Assembly (NCBI GenBank): GCA_964453115.1
Contig: CAYVRT010000016.1
Span: forward strand, 22,907-86,906
Source of the DNA: JAIWNK01 sp964453115
GTDB lineage: Bacteria; Chloroflexota; Anaerolineae; Anaerolineales; Anaerolineaceae
Length of the DNA: 64,000 bases
Direction of reading: 5' to 3'
In this document: positions 1 to 7,665 of the stretch, one piece after another
Numbering within the stretch: the first letter of the stretch is position 1
Layout of the letters: each line of letters begins with the position of its first letter
Notes under the pieces: model-generated
The model's database searches: none
What the model saw: only the letters and a program-made list of their open reading frames with translations
What the model was told of the DNA's origin: nothing
Position numbers and translations under genes: made by a program

Positions 1-953
1 GGGTCAAGGATATAGCCCGTTTCCATCCAGTTGGTTGCCCAGGGATAGAGAACCACCGCCTGATGCCCACCCCACCAAGCCTGAATGGGCGCATATTCCC
101 ATTTTGTCAGCAGGACTTGCTCGCACGGGTCCTGACTGAACTTGAGTGCGTTCAAGAAATTTAGCACCTTCGATTGATAACCGCCGCAGGCAAATTCGCT
201 ATAGCCAGAGTAGCCCAAAAAGTCGAGAATGTTGTTGCGCTCACCGGTGCTGACGAGCCCCTTGGGAATGGTGGCATAATAACGCTGCAAGATATTTTTC
301 AGTTTCTCCTCTTCCGTCCAGCCCAGGCAGGCCGGTGTTCCCGTAACGGTTGGAGAGGCAAGGGCGGTCTTCGTGGGGCGCGGCGTCCGTGAAACCGTTG
401 CGGTTTGCTCCTCACAGGCATATTGATAGAGGTAGCGCACATTCCCGCCGGCAACGGCTGCATCGGCACGGGCAACAATTTCCAGGGTTGCGCCCGGCTG
501 TGTGCCAACCGGCACCGTCCACACGTATTCGTTTGAGACGGAACCGCTGCGTTCGCTGTTGAAAGCAATCGAATCGCGGCGGGCCTGGAATGTATCCACC
601 CAGTTGAAGCTCATCGAAGTACTCAGGCCACCGACCGAATCATTGTCTTTGTTCTGCCAGGCAGCAGAAACCGAAAAGGACAATTGGGACCCGGGCTTGA
701 GCACCGTGGGCGGCGCCGTCCATTCATGGCTGGTGGAAAGACCCTGCCATTCCACCCCAATGCTCGTTCCCGAGAGCCAAACCGAGGCATCCGGCGCAGT
801 GGAGGCCGTGTAGGTTGTGGGGGTTTCGCTCACCAGCCGCCATTGGCAGATTGGCGACTGTGCACTGACCGCCACAACCGGGCCCGGATGGGGCAAGATT
901 CCCAACAGCAGCGCAACCAACAACAGACCGCAAGAGACCAGCCTGCGCTTCAT
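1..953 (-). CDS. Secreted protein with C-terminal cysteine-peptidase-like region, 3' end outside window
   Basis: The reading frame is open from an ATG at 953 to the window edge, giving about 317 residues with no stop, so the C-terminus is missing. It begins with a basic stretch and a hydrophobic segment ending near VSAQS, a signal peptide. A beta-rich region follows (about 35-200), then a Thr/Pro-rich linker (TPRPTKTALASPTVTGTP). The last part carries FACGGYQSK (Cys256), WWGGHQAVVLYP (His297) and GYILDP (Asp317). A Cys, His, Asp order with this spacing resembles papain-like or transglutaminase-like hydrolases. The secreted location is well supported. The catalytic role is inferred only from residue order, and I do not recognise the family. 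Confidence 0.75.
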   Translation of the reverse strand, partial: MKRRLVSCGLLLVALLLGILPHPGPVVAVSAQSPICQWRLVSETPTTYTASTAPDASVWLSGTSIGVEWQGLSTSHEWTAPPTVLKPGSQLSFSVSAAWQNKDNDSVGGLSTSMSFNWVDTFQARRDSIAFNSERSGSVSNEYVWTVPVGTQPGATLEIVARADAAVAGGNVRYLYQYACEEQTATVSRTPRPTKTALASPTVTGTPACLGWTEEEKLKNILQRYYATIPKGLVSTGERNNILDFLGYSGYSEFACGGYQSKVLNFLNALKFSQDPCEQVLLTKWEYAPIQAWWGGHQAVVLYPWATNWMETGYILD

Positions 954-1028
954 GCTTCCTCCTTCCAATATCACCAGCGGGTTGCCAGGGAGGGGAATTG
1001 TCTGGTGCAAGAATTGTGCGATGACTTG

Positions 1029-1034
1029 ATTATA
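1029..1034 (-). promoter_or_regulatory. Possible -10 box for the secreted protein gene
   Basis: TATAAT on the minus strand lies about 75 bases upstream of the ATG at 953. No good -35 hexamer sits 16-18 bases upstream, so this is a weak call from one hexamer. Confidence 0.35.
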
Positions 1035-1075
1035 CAGGAAACAAAGGGGAAGTGCGCACCGATTCGCCCGAATGA

Positions 1076-1792
1076 CTAGAGCCGTGTTGGGGCATAACCG
1101 GAATCGGGCGGCAGGCCCGGCTGACGGGCCGCCCAATCGGCCAGGCGGTCACAACGCTCGTTCTCCGGCGTGCCGCTATGCCCGCGCACCCAGCGGAATT
1201 CAACCGAATGCTGCTCACACAGGGCCAGCAGCACCTGCCACAAATCGGCATTTTCAGCGCGCTGCTGCTCCGTGCGCATCCAGCCCTGGGCACGCCAGCG
1301 CCGCGCCCACCCCTTTGTCATCGTCTCCACCACATAGCGCGAATCGCTGAACAAAATAACCCCCATCGGTCGCTTGAGCGCCCGCAACCCCGCAATGCAG
1401 GCCATGATTTCCATCCGGTTATTGGTCGTACATGCAAAACCACCAGAAAGCTCGCGCCGCTGCCCCTGATAAAGCATCACCACACCATAGCCGCCCGGGC
1501 CGGGGTTGGTTAAAGAGCTGCCATCGGTATACATCCACACACACTGCGGATCGAGCGGCACCGGTTCTGGCACAGGGGCCGCCTGTACCAGAGCAGCCAG
1601 TTCGGGCGGCAAATTCTGTTCCAGGCTGCGCAGCCAGGTAAAGGCCTCGGTGCGTTCATAAAAGCCGTGAAACTGCGCCCCATCGAACCCGCGCACCTGT
1701 TCCTCCGCACCGCCGGGCCCGGCCCACTGTTCATAGAGGCCGGGCCTGCGTCCACGCACAACCACATAGACCTGTTTTCTGCGCCCACTCAT
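1076..1792 (-). CDS. rnhA: Ribonuclease HI with N-terminal hybrid-binding domain
   Basis: This 238-residue enzyme cleaves the RNA strand of RNA:DNA hybrids, removing Okazaki primers and R-loops in the cytoplasm. Residues 5-55 form a caulimovirin-type hybrid-binding domain (KQVYVVVRGRRPGLY, then GFYERTEAF), as in eukaryotic-type RNase H1. The catalytic domain has the DEDD set: Asp90 in YTDGSS, Glu128 in NNRMEIMA, Asp150 in LFSDSRY and Asp215 in NERCDRLADW, plus His205 in RGHSGTPENE. A linker (about 58-82) joins the domains. It lies alone between two secreted-protein genes on the same strand. The family call is secure. Confidence 0.93.
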   Translation of the reverse strand: MSGRRKQVYVVVRGRRPGLYEQWAGPGGAEEQVRGFDGAQFHGFYERTEAFTWLRSLEQNLPPELAALVQAAPVPEPVPLDPQCVWMYTDGSSLTNPGPGGYGVVMLYQGQRRELSGGFACTTNNRMEIMACIAGLRALKRPMGVILFSDSRYVVETMTKGWARRWRAQGWMRTEQQRAENADLWQVLLALCEQHSVEFRWVRGHSGTPENERCDRLADWAARQPGLPPDSGYAPTRL

Positions 1793-1838
1793 CCGTCTGT
1801 CCTCTTAAAAGAAAGTACTGGGCGGCAGATGTATTTCA

Positions 1839-3200
1839 CTAGCGCGGCGCCTCACTGGGCGGAATCAATTGCATGGCCTCGGGCGGCAAGGCCGGGCCAT
1901 AGGGAATCAGCACCTGCCAGTTCGGGAAGCGCTCAACAGCCCCTTGCTCGGCCAACCAGCGTTCCAGGCGCAGTTCGCGTATCGCCTGCGGGTCATCGAA
2001 TGGACGCTCCGCCCGGTCCAGTACCTGAATCAGCTCCCAGCCATCGGCGGTTTGCACCGGTGCACTGACCTTGCCAATTTCAAGCGAAAAGGCCACTTCA
2101 TCAAAAGCCGGGTCACGCAGCCCGCGCCCCACCCAGCCCAAATCTCCGGCATTGGCAGCGGTTTCGGCATCCAGCGAGGCTGCCGCCAGGTCTTCCCAAC
2201 GGTCACCGGCAAGCATCAAATCGGCGATGCCCTGAGCGGTTGCCTGGTCGGCAAGGACAATGTGCCGCACCTGGACCTGCTCTTCTGCTGCACCCATCTG
2301 CGGGTAAAGCGCATCCATCAGCTTGCGCGATAGCACGCGCCCCTCAAAAATCTGGCGCACCTCTTTTTCGCTCATACCGGTCTGCTGTTGAATATCCGCC
2401 AGGGTATTGGCCCAGTTCTCATTGAACGCTTGTTTGGAAATGCTGGTCGGGGCGGGCTGATTGGGGGCGACGGTCGCTGCCCCATTCGGGTAATAGCCCA
2501 GCACAGCCTGAATTTCAGCATCAATTTCAGCCTCGGTGGCTTTGATGTTGCGCCGCGCTGCCTCCTGACGCACCAGCGCATCATCGGCCCAACGTTCGAG
2601 CGCCATCTCGCCAATTTGATTCGCCATTTGCAAATCCTGGCTAATCAACACCATTTGTTGCTGCATGCGCAGGGTCAGCGCCGGGTCTTGCGATTTTAGC
2701 AGTGCGGCCGTCAGGTTTTTGAATTGATTAATCAGGGCATAGCGCTGATAGCGCACCAATTTGACAAAGGTTGCCCCATCCAGCTCGGCCTGACCAGCGC
2801 GCGCCACCATCGCCGGGGCAGGCGTTAGCGTCGCTGCCCAGTTGCCGCTGCACGCGCCAAAGGTATACGTTCCGCTGGCCTGCGTGCCGTTCAGTTGCCC
2901 GACAATCACCAGCACATCCGAATGCGTGAGGCGAAAATTCCCATCGGCATCCACCGGGAAACCCTGGTTGAGGCCAATCACGGCACCCTTCAGCACCGTA
3001 TCACCACAAGAAAGCTCGGCATCCAGTTGCGGAATGCTCTCGCCATCCGGGCCAACAAAAATGCGAAACTCGCCTTCATCAACAGTCGCGCTCCACAGCC
3101 CGGCCCGCTCCGGATGGCCTGTGCTGGCACAGGCCGACAAAAGGCTGACCAGAACGGTCAGGGTCAAAAGCAAAGAAAAGCAACGTTTATTACAGGGCAT
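1839..3200 (-). CDS. PpiC/SurA-type peptidyl-prolyl isomerase lipoprotein
   Basis: The 453-residue product starts with a lipoprotein signal peptide whose lipobox is LLSAC (Cys about 24), so it is probably anchored on the outer face of the membrane. Residues about 150-300 form a SurA-N-like helical chaperone region. A parvulin domain follows (about 305-410): VQVRHIVLAD, then NAGDLGWVGRG, FDEVAFSLEIG and DGWELIQVLDR, the usual PpiC landmarks. It likely assists folding of exported proteins. An extra N-terminal region (about 30-130) is rich in beta strands and unassigned. The start follows a ggagg-like site (cctcc at about 3204 on the plus strand). Confidence 0.85.
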   Translation of the reverse strand: MPCNKRCFSLLLTLTVLVSLLSACASTGHPERAGLWSATVDEGEFRIFVGPDGESIPQLDAELSCGDTVLKGAVIGLNQGFPVDADGNFRLTHSDVLVIVGQLNGTQASGTYTFGACSGNWAATLTPAPAMVARAGQAELDGATFVKLVRYQRYALINQFKNLTAALLKSQDPALTLRMQQQMVLISQDLQMANQIGEMALERWADDALVRQEAARRNIKATEAEIDAEIQAVLGYYPNGAATVAPNQPAPTSISKQAFNENWANTLADIQQQTGMSEKEVRQIFEGRVLSRKLMDALYPQMGAAEEQVQVRHIVLADQATAQGIADLMLAGDRWEDLAAASLDAETAANAGDLGWVGRGLRDPAFDEVAFSLEIGKVSAPVQTADGWELIQVLDRAERPFDDPQAIRELRLERWLAEQGAVERFPNWQVLIPYGPALPPEAMQLIPPSEAPR

Positions 3201-3246
3201 ACACTCCTCCAGAAATTAGCCCTGCAATTCTACCACCGAATCGCGA

Positions 3247-4182
3247 CTATGCGCCGTAGAGCTGCTGATGAACAAGGCTCAAGGCACGCACCTGCTCAGC
3301 GGCATGGTACGAAGAGCGCACCAATGGCGCACTCTCCACCCAGCGAAAGCCAATTTCCATCCCAAAAGTTTTCAGCTCGGCAAATTCTTCCAGCGTGACA
3401 TAGCGCTCCATCGGCAGATGCTTGCGGCTGGGCTGCAAATATTGTCCAATCGTCAAAATATCCACGCCCCAGGCGCGCAGGTCGCGCATCACCGCTTTAA
3501 CTTCCTCGATTGTTTCACCCAGCCCAACCATAATGCCGGACTTGGTGAGAATATCGGGGTCAAGCCGTTTGGCATTCCGCAGGGTTGCCTCAGCCCACTC
3601 GTAGTGATCCTGCGGCTGCACCTGCTTGAAGAGGCGCGGCACCGTCTCGACATTGTGATTGAGGATTTCCGGGCGGGCAGCAACCACAATTTGGAGCGCT
3701 TCCAGGCTGCCCTTAAAATCCGGAATCAGCACTTCAATTGAGCAGCCGGGCTGCAATTGGCGAATGCGGCGGATGACCATCGCGAAAATCGGTGCGCCGC
3801 CATCTCGCCGGTCATCCCGGTTGACGCTGGTAATGACCGCATGTTTCAAATCCATGGCATGAACAGCCTGGGCAACACGCTCCGGCTCCAGCCAATCGAG
3901 TGTTTCGGGGCGGCCATGTTGAATGTCGCAAAAGCCGCACGTCCGGGTGCAAACATTGCCCAACATCAAAAAAGTAGCCGTGCCAGACCCCCAACATTCG
4001 CCCATGTTGGGGCAGGCGGCCTCCTCGCACACGGTATGCAGCGCCTTGCGGCGCATCAGGTCCTGTAATTGCTGATAGGTTTCGCCGCTTGGGGCGCGCA
4101 CCCGAATCCAGCTTGGGCGGCGCAGCGGGGTTGTATCCATTGCTTCGGGGTTAACTCTTGCGCGGGTTGGTTCAGCAGCCAT
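3247..4182 (-). CDS. lipA: Lipoyl synthase (radical SAM)
   Basis: This 311-residue enzyme inserts two sulfurs into octanoyl groups on lipoyl domains. Both iron-sulfur motifs are visible. The auxiliary cluster is CEEAACPNMGEC (Cys52, Cys57, Cys63), and the radical-SAM cluster is CTRTCGFC (Cys78, Cys82, Cys85). The C-terminal RSSYHA serine motif that ligates the auxiliary cluster is also present. Length matches the family. No lipB is in the window. The start at 4182 follows a caggag-type ribosome site. Confidence 0.97.
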   Translation of the reverse strand: MAAEPTRARVNPEAMDTTPLRRPSWIRVRAPSGETYQQLQDLMRRKALHTVCEEAACPNMGECWGSGTATFLMLGNVCTRTCGFCDIQHGRPETLDWLEPERVAQAVHAMDLKHAVITSVNRDDRRDGGAPIFAMVIRRIRQLQPGCSIEVLIPDFKGSLEALQIVVAARPEILNHNVETVPRLFKQVQPQDHYEWAEATLRNAKRLDPDILTKSGIMVGLGETIEEVKAVMRDLRAWGVDILTIGQYLQPSRKHLPMERYVTLEEFAELKTFGMEIGFRWVESAPLVRSSYHAAEQVRALSLVHQQLYGA

Positions 4183-4202
4183 TCAGTTTTCTCCTGCGGC
4201 CT

Positions 4203-4208
4203 ATTATA
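4203..4208 (-). promoter_or_regulatory. Possible -10 box for lipA
   Basis: TATAAT on the minus strand lies about 20 bases upstream of the lipA ATG, in the short gap after the glycosyltransferase gene. The -35 region is poor, so the call rests on the -10 hexamer and its position. Confidence 0.4.
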
Positions 4209-4248
4209 CCGGTTTGCAGGCAGCTTTGCCACCCAAACCTGCGACAAA

Positions 4249-5271
4249 TCAACCCAGCAGCGCATCCAGATAGCGTTCGATCATCGTCTCGAGGCCAAAG
4301 GCAGCTTCGGCTCGTTGGCGCGCAGCCAGCCGAAAGCGCTGCGGGTCGGCCAACAGTTCTCGGGCAGCCCGCGCCAGGTCATCCACCGCCGGCGGGTCAA
4401 GCGTCCAGGCATTGCCACCATAAGGCACCAGGCGCCCGGCATCGCCCTGCACCAGTTCTGGCAAGGCGCCAATCGCAAAGCCCAGCACCGGCAGCCCGCA
4501 GGCCAATGCCTCGATGACCGAGTTGGGACAGGGCGCATTGATTTCAGCCGAGAAGTAGACATGCGCCGAACGATCGAGGGCCGGAATTTGTTCGCGCGGC
4601 AGCACCCCGGCCCAGGCAATGGGCTGCCCGGCAGCCAATTCCACCGGCTGCTTCAGTTCGTGCGGCACCTCGCCAGCCACCATCAATTCCAATGGCTGTG
4701 CAAGGTTGGGGCGCAGCAAAGCCATCAGGCGCGCTGCCGTCCACAGGCCCAAATCATTTCCGCCGCCAAAACGCCCCTCCACCAGCAAAAAGCGCACGCA
4801 ATCCTCCGGTGGGCGCTCGGGGCCTTGCGGGGTAAAGATGCTCAAATCCACGCCATTATGGATGACAACCGCCGGGCTGCGCACTGCGCCATAGCGCGTC
4901 TGCCACCAGTTGCGCACAAATGCGCTTTGATACACCACCCGGTCGGCAAAATGGCGTCGAATGGTTGCCAGCAGCCAGTTGCCCCACTCCGAGCGCGCAT
5001 AATGCCGCAGGCCAGTGTTGCGCTGCCGATGCACCCAGTTCAACCCATCCAGGCGCTGCACAATGCGCACCCCGCGCCGGCGCAATTGCCAGAGCCATTC
5101 CAGGTGGCGCGTGCCGGCAATTACCAGGGCCGCACGCGTGGTCGGGTCGGTTGGGTCATGATGGGCGCGCAGACCACGCTGCCGCAGCCCTTCCATGAAG
5201 CGCCCCTGAAACGAGGTTGGGCCGCCCAACCCATTCAGGCGCGGCAGGACGCAAATGCTACCCTCACTCAT
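4249..5271 (-). CDS. Glycosyltransferase group 1 (GT4-like)
   Basis: The 340-residue protein opens with ICVLPRLNGLGGPTSFQGRF, a typical donor-side start. The conserved C-terminal nucleotide-sugar region reads YFSAEINAPCPNSVIEALACGLPV with the E(x7)E-type motif, then GNAWTL. It likely transfers a sugar onto a surface polysaccharide. The ATG at 5271 overlaps the end of the epimerase gene by 8 bases, so the two are translationally coupled. The frame stays open further upstream, but that part reads antisense to the epimerase and looks non-coding. Acceptor and sugar are not predictable. Confidence 0.88.
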   Translation of the reverse strand: MSEGSICVLPRLNGLGGPTSFQGRFMEGLRQRGLRAHHDPTDPTTRAALVIAGTRHLEWLWQLRRRGVRIVQRLDGLNWVHRQRNTGLRHYARSEWGNWLLATIRRHFADRVVYQSAFVRNWWQTRYGAVRSPAVVIHNGVDLSIFTPQGPERPPEDCVRFLLVEGRFGGGNDLGLWTAARLMALLRPNLAQPLELMVAGEVPHELKQPVELAAGQPIAWAGVLPREQIPALDRSAHVYFSAEINAPCPNSVIEALACGLPVLGFAIGALPELVQGDAGRLVPYGGNAWTLDPPAVDDLARAARELLADPQRFRLAARQRAEAAFGLETMIERYLDALLG

Positions 5272-6382
5272 CATAGGCCAACAAAGCAGCGACGATTTTC
5301 TCCGCCGCGTGTCCATCACCAAACGGGTTGGCTGCCTTTGCCATCTGCTGATAGGCGTGCGGGTCTTGCAGCAAATGGCAGGCTGTTTGCGCAATGCGCT
5401 GCGCGTCGGCACCCACCAGCTTCAAAACCCCGGCCTCAACCCCCTCAGGGCGCTCTGTCACCTCACGCAGCACCAGGGTTGGCACACCCAAACCGGTCGC
5501 CTCCTCCTGAATTCCACCCGAATCGGTCAACACCAACACCGAGGCCTTCATCAAATGCACCAGGCTGAGGTAATCCAAGGGGGGGAGAAGGTGAATGTTC
5601 GGCACTTCTCCCAACAAACGATAGACTGGCTGCTGCACATTCGGGTTGAGATGCACCGGATAGACCAGGTGCAAGTTGGGTTGCTGCTCGGCCAGGGTGC
5701 GCAGACCGGCACAAATCTGCTCCAGCGGAAGGCCAAAGTTCTCGCGGCGGTGCGCGGTGACCAGGGCCAGCTGCCGCCCATCTCGTCCAATGCCAATTTC
5801 TGCCAGCAGTTGCTGCACTTCCTGCGGCGCCGGGCGGGCCACAATCTGCCGCAGGGCATCAATGACCGGATTGCCAGTGAGAACGATTTGCCTGGCGGGG
5901 ATGCCCTCGCGCAGCAGGTTTTGGCGGCTGTGTTCGGTTGGGGCGAAGTGCAAATCGGCCACCACCCCGGCCATGCGGCGGTTAATTTCCTCCGGGAAGG
6001 GCTGCCACTTATCGGCTGTGCGCAGTCCGGCTTCCACATGTCCCACGTGAATGCGGTTGTAATAACAGAGCAAGGCCGCCGTCATCACCGTCGTCGTGTC
6101 GCCCTGCACCAGCACCCAATCGGGACGTTCGCTGCGCAGCACCGGGTCGAGATGGGTGAGAATGGCGGCTGTCAGTTCAGAAAGGCTTTGGTTGGGGCGC
6201 ATCAGGTTCAGGTCCAAATCTGGGCGAACCTCAAACAAGTCCAGCACCTGATCGAGCATCTGCCGGTGCTGTGCGGTGACACATACCCGGCTCTCAATGC
6301 CCGGTGTACGGGCCAATGCCTGCACAACCGGCGCCATCTTGACTGCCTCGGGGCGTGTACCAAAAATGGAAAGAACGCGCAT
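5264..6382 (-). CDS. wecB: UDP-N-acetylglucosamine 2-epimerase (non-hydrolysing)
   Basis: The 372-residue enzyme interconverts UDP-GlcNAc and UDP-ManNAc. Hallmarks include FGTRPEAVKMAPVV at the start, VQGDTTTVMTAAL, GHVEAGLRT, EEINRRMAG, TAHRRENFG and DSGGIQEEA. The ATG at 6382 is chosen because the conserved FGTRPEA begins six residues later. It lies between the dehydrogenase (which ends at 6385) and the glycosyltransferase, all on the minus strand. Together they indicate ManNAc/ManNAcA supply for a cell-surface polysaccharide. Confidence 0.95.
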   Translation of the reverse strand: MRVLSIFGTRPEAVKMAPVVQALARTPGIESRVCVTAQHRQMLDQVLDLFEVRPDLDLNLMRPNQSLSELTAAILTHLDPVLRSERPDWVLVQGDTTTVMTAALLCYYNRIHVGHVEAGLRTADKWQPFPEEINRRMAGVVADLHFAPTEHSRQNLLREGIPARQIVLTGNPVIDALRQIVARPAPQEVQQLLAEIGIGRDGRQLALVTAHRRENFGLPLEQICAGLRTLAEQQPNLHLVYPVHLNPNVQQPVYRLLGEVPNIHLLPPLDYLSLVHLMKASVLVLTDSGGIQEEATGLGVPTLVLREVTERPEGVEAGVLKLVGADAQRIAQTACHLLQDPHAYQQMAKAANPFGDGHAAEKIVAALLAYDE

Positions 6383-6384
6383 GG

Positions 6385-7665
6385 CTATTTTCCACCCCCC
6401 AGACGATAAAGCGCAAAGCCAGCCGCCGCCCAATTCGTGCTGGCTGTATCCCAGCCCCCAACCGTATCGAGCAGTATGCGCGCCGGCGTCCAGCCCCGCA
6501 ATGCATCCGGTGTCCAGCGGCAGAACTCGCTATGTCGAACGAGGAGCAGCACCACCTCGGCATCTTGCAATGCAGCCGCCAGGGTTTCCACCGTTGGCAG
6601 GCCGGGCAACTCGGGCTGCGGCTTAAACGGTTCAAACGCCTGCACCAATGCCCCTTCAGCCTGCAAAAGATGCACAACCTCAATCGCCGGGCTTTCGCGC
6701 AAATCATCCACATCTGGCTTGTAGGAAAGGCCAAGCGCAGCAATCCGCCGCCCGCGCAAGTCACCCAGGACACGGCGCGCCCACTCGACCACGAAGGCCG
6801 GTTGTCCATCATTCACCTTGCGGGCAGTATGAATTAATGGTGTCAGGTCAGGGGCAGCCTGCACCAAAAACCAGGGGTCCACGCTGATGCAATGCCCGCC
6901 CACGCCCGGGCCAGGGTTCAGGATTTGGACACGCGGGTGTCGGTTTGCCAGGGCAATCGCCTGCCAAACATCCACGCCAAAACGATCTGCCAGACGGGCA
7001 AATTCGTTGGCAACCGCAATGTTGACATCGCGGAAGGTATTCTCCATTAACTTGACCATTTCGGCTGTTGTCGCATCGGTGAGGAAGATTTCGCCCTTGA
7101 CAAAGATTCGGTAGAGGTCGCGCCCCGCTTCGGCAGAGGCTGCATCCATGCCGCCAATGACGCGGGCGTTTTCAATCAACTCGCGCAAGATTTGCCCGGG
7201 CAGAACGCGCTCTGGCGAATAGGCAAGGAAGAAATCCTGCCCACACTTCAGACCAGAACGCTCCAGGATGGGCCGCACCACATCGGCCGTTGTGCGGGGT
7301 GGTGAGGTTGATTCCAAAACAACCAGGGCACCGCTGCGCAAGTGCGGGACAATGCTTTCGGCAGCTGAGATGACATAGCTCAGGTCGGCGCTCTTATCCG
7401 CATAGAAGGGCGTTGGCACAGCAATCAAGAATGCATCCGCCACCTCAGGTGTGGCTCTGATGCGCAAATTATCCGAGCGCAGCGCCGCCTGCACCAAAGT
7501 GCGCAGCCCCGGCTCATAGAGATGCAGTTGCCCATTTTGCAGGGAATGGACAATTGCCGGGTTAATATCTACCCCAATTACCTGAACGCCCGAGGTAGCA
7601 AATGTGCTGGCCGTTGGCAGGCCAATATAGCCCAACCCTAACACACAAACTTTTTCAAAGTTCAC
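6385..7665 (-). CDS. wecC: Nucleotide-sugar dehydrogenase, probably UDP-ManNAc dehydrogenase
   Basis: The 426-residue protein belongs to the UDP-Glc/GDP-Man dehydrogenase family. It has the N-terminal dinucleotide fold GLGYIGLPTA (10-19), the central dimerisation segment ENTFRDVNIAVANEFARL, the catalytic Cys in GPGVGGHCISVDPWF, and the C-terminal ALGLSYKPDVDDLRESPA. The pairing with wecB suggests oxidation of UDP-ManNAc to UDP-ManNAcA. Activity on UDP-GlcNAc (WbpA-like) cannot be excluded. The start overlaps the end of the NB-ARC/TPR gene by 11 bases. Confidence 0.9.
   Translation of the reverse strand: MNFEKVCVLGLGYIGLPTASTFATSGVQVIGVDINPAIVHSLQNGQLHLYEPGLRTLVQAALRSDNLRIRATPEVADAFLIAVPTPFYADKSADLSYVISAAESIVPHLRSGALVVLESTSPPRTTADVVRPILERSGLKCGQDFFLAYSPERVLPGQILRELIENARVIGGMDAASAEAGRDLYRIFVKGEIFLTDATTAEMVKLMENTFRDVNIAVANEFARLADRFGVDVWQAIALANRHPRVQILNPGPGVGGHCISVDPWFLVQAAPDLTPLIHTARKVNDGQPAFVVEWARRVLGDLRGRRIAALGLSYKPDVDDLRESPAIEVVHLLQAEGALVQAFEPFKPQPELPGLPTVETLAAALQDAEVVLLLVRHSEFCRWTPDALRGWTPARILLDTVGGWDTASTNWAAAGFALYRLGGGK

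Noticed and set aside
4069..5568. 499-codon plus-strand frame over lipA and the glycosyltransferase
   Set aside because: Low-complexity, Gln/Pro/His-rich product, antisense to well-recognised genes; a GC-skew shadow.
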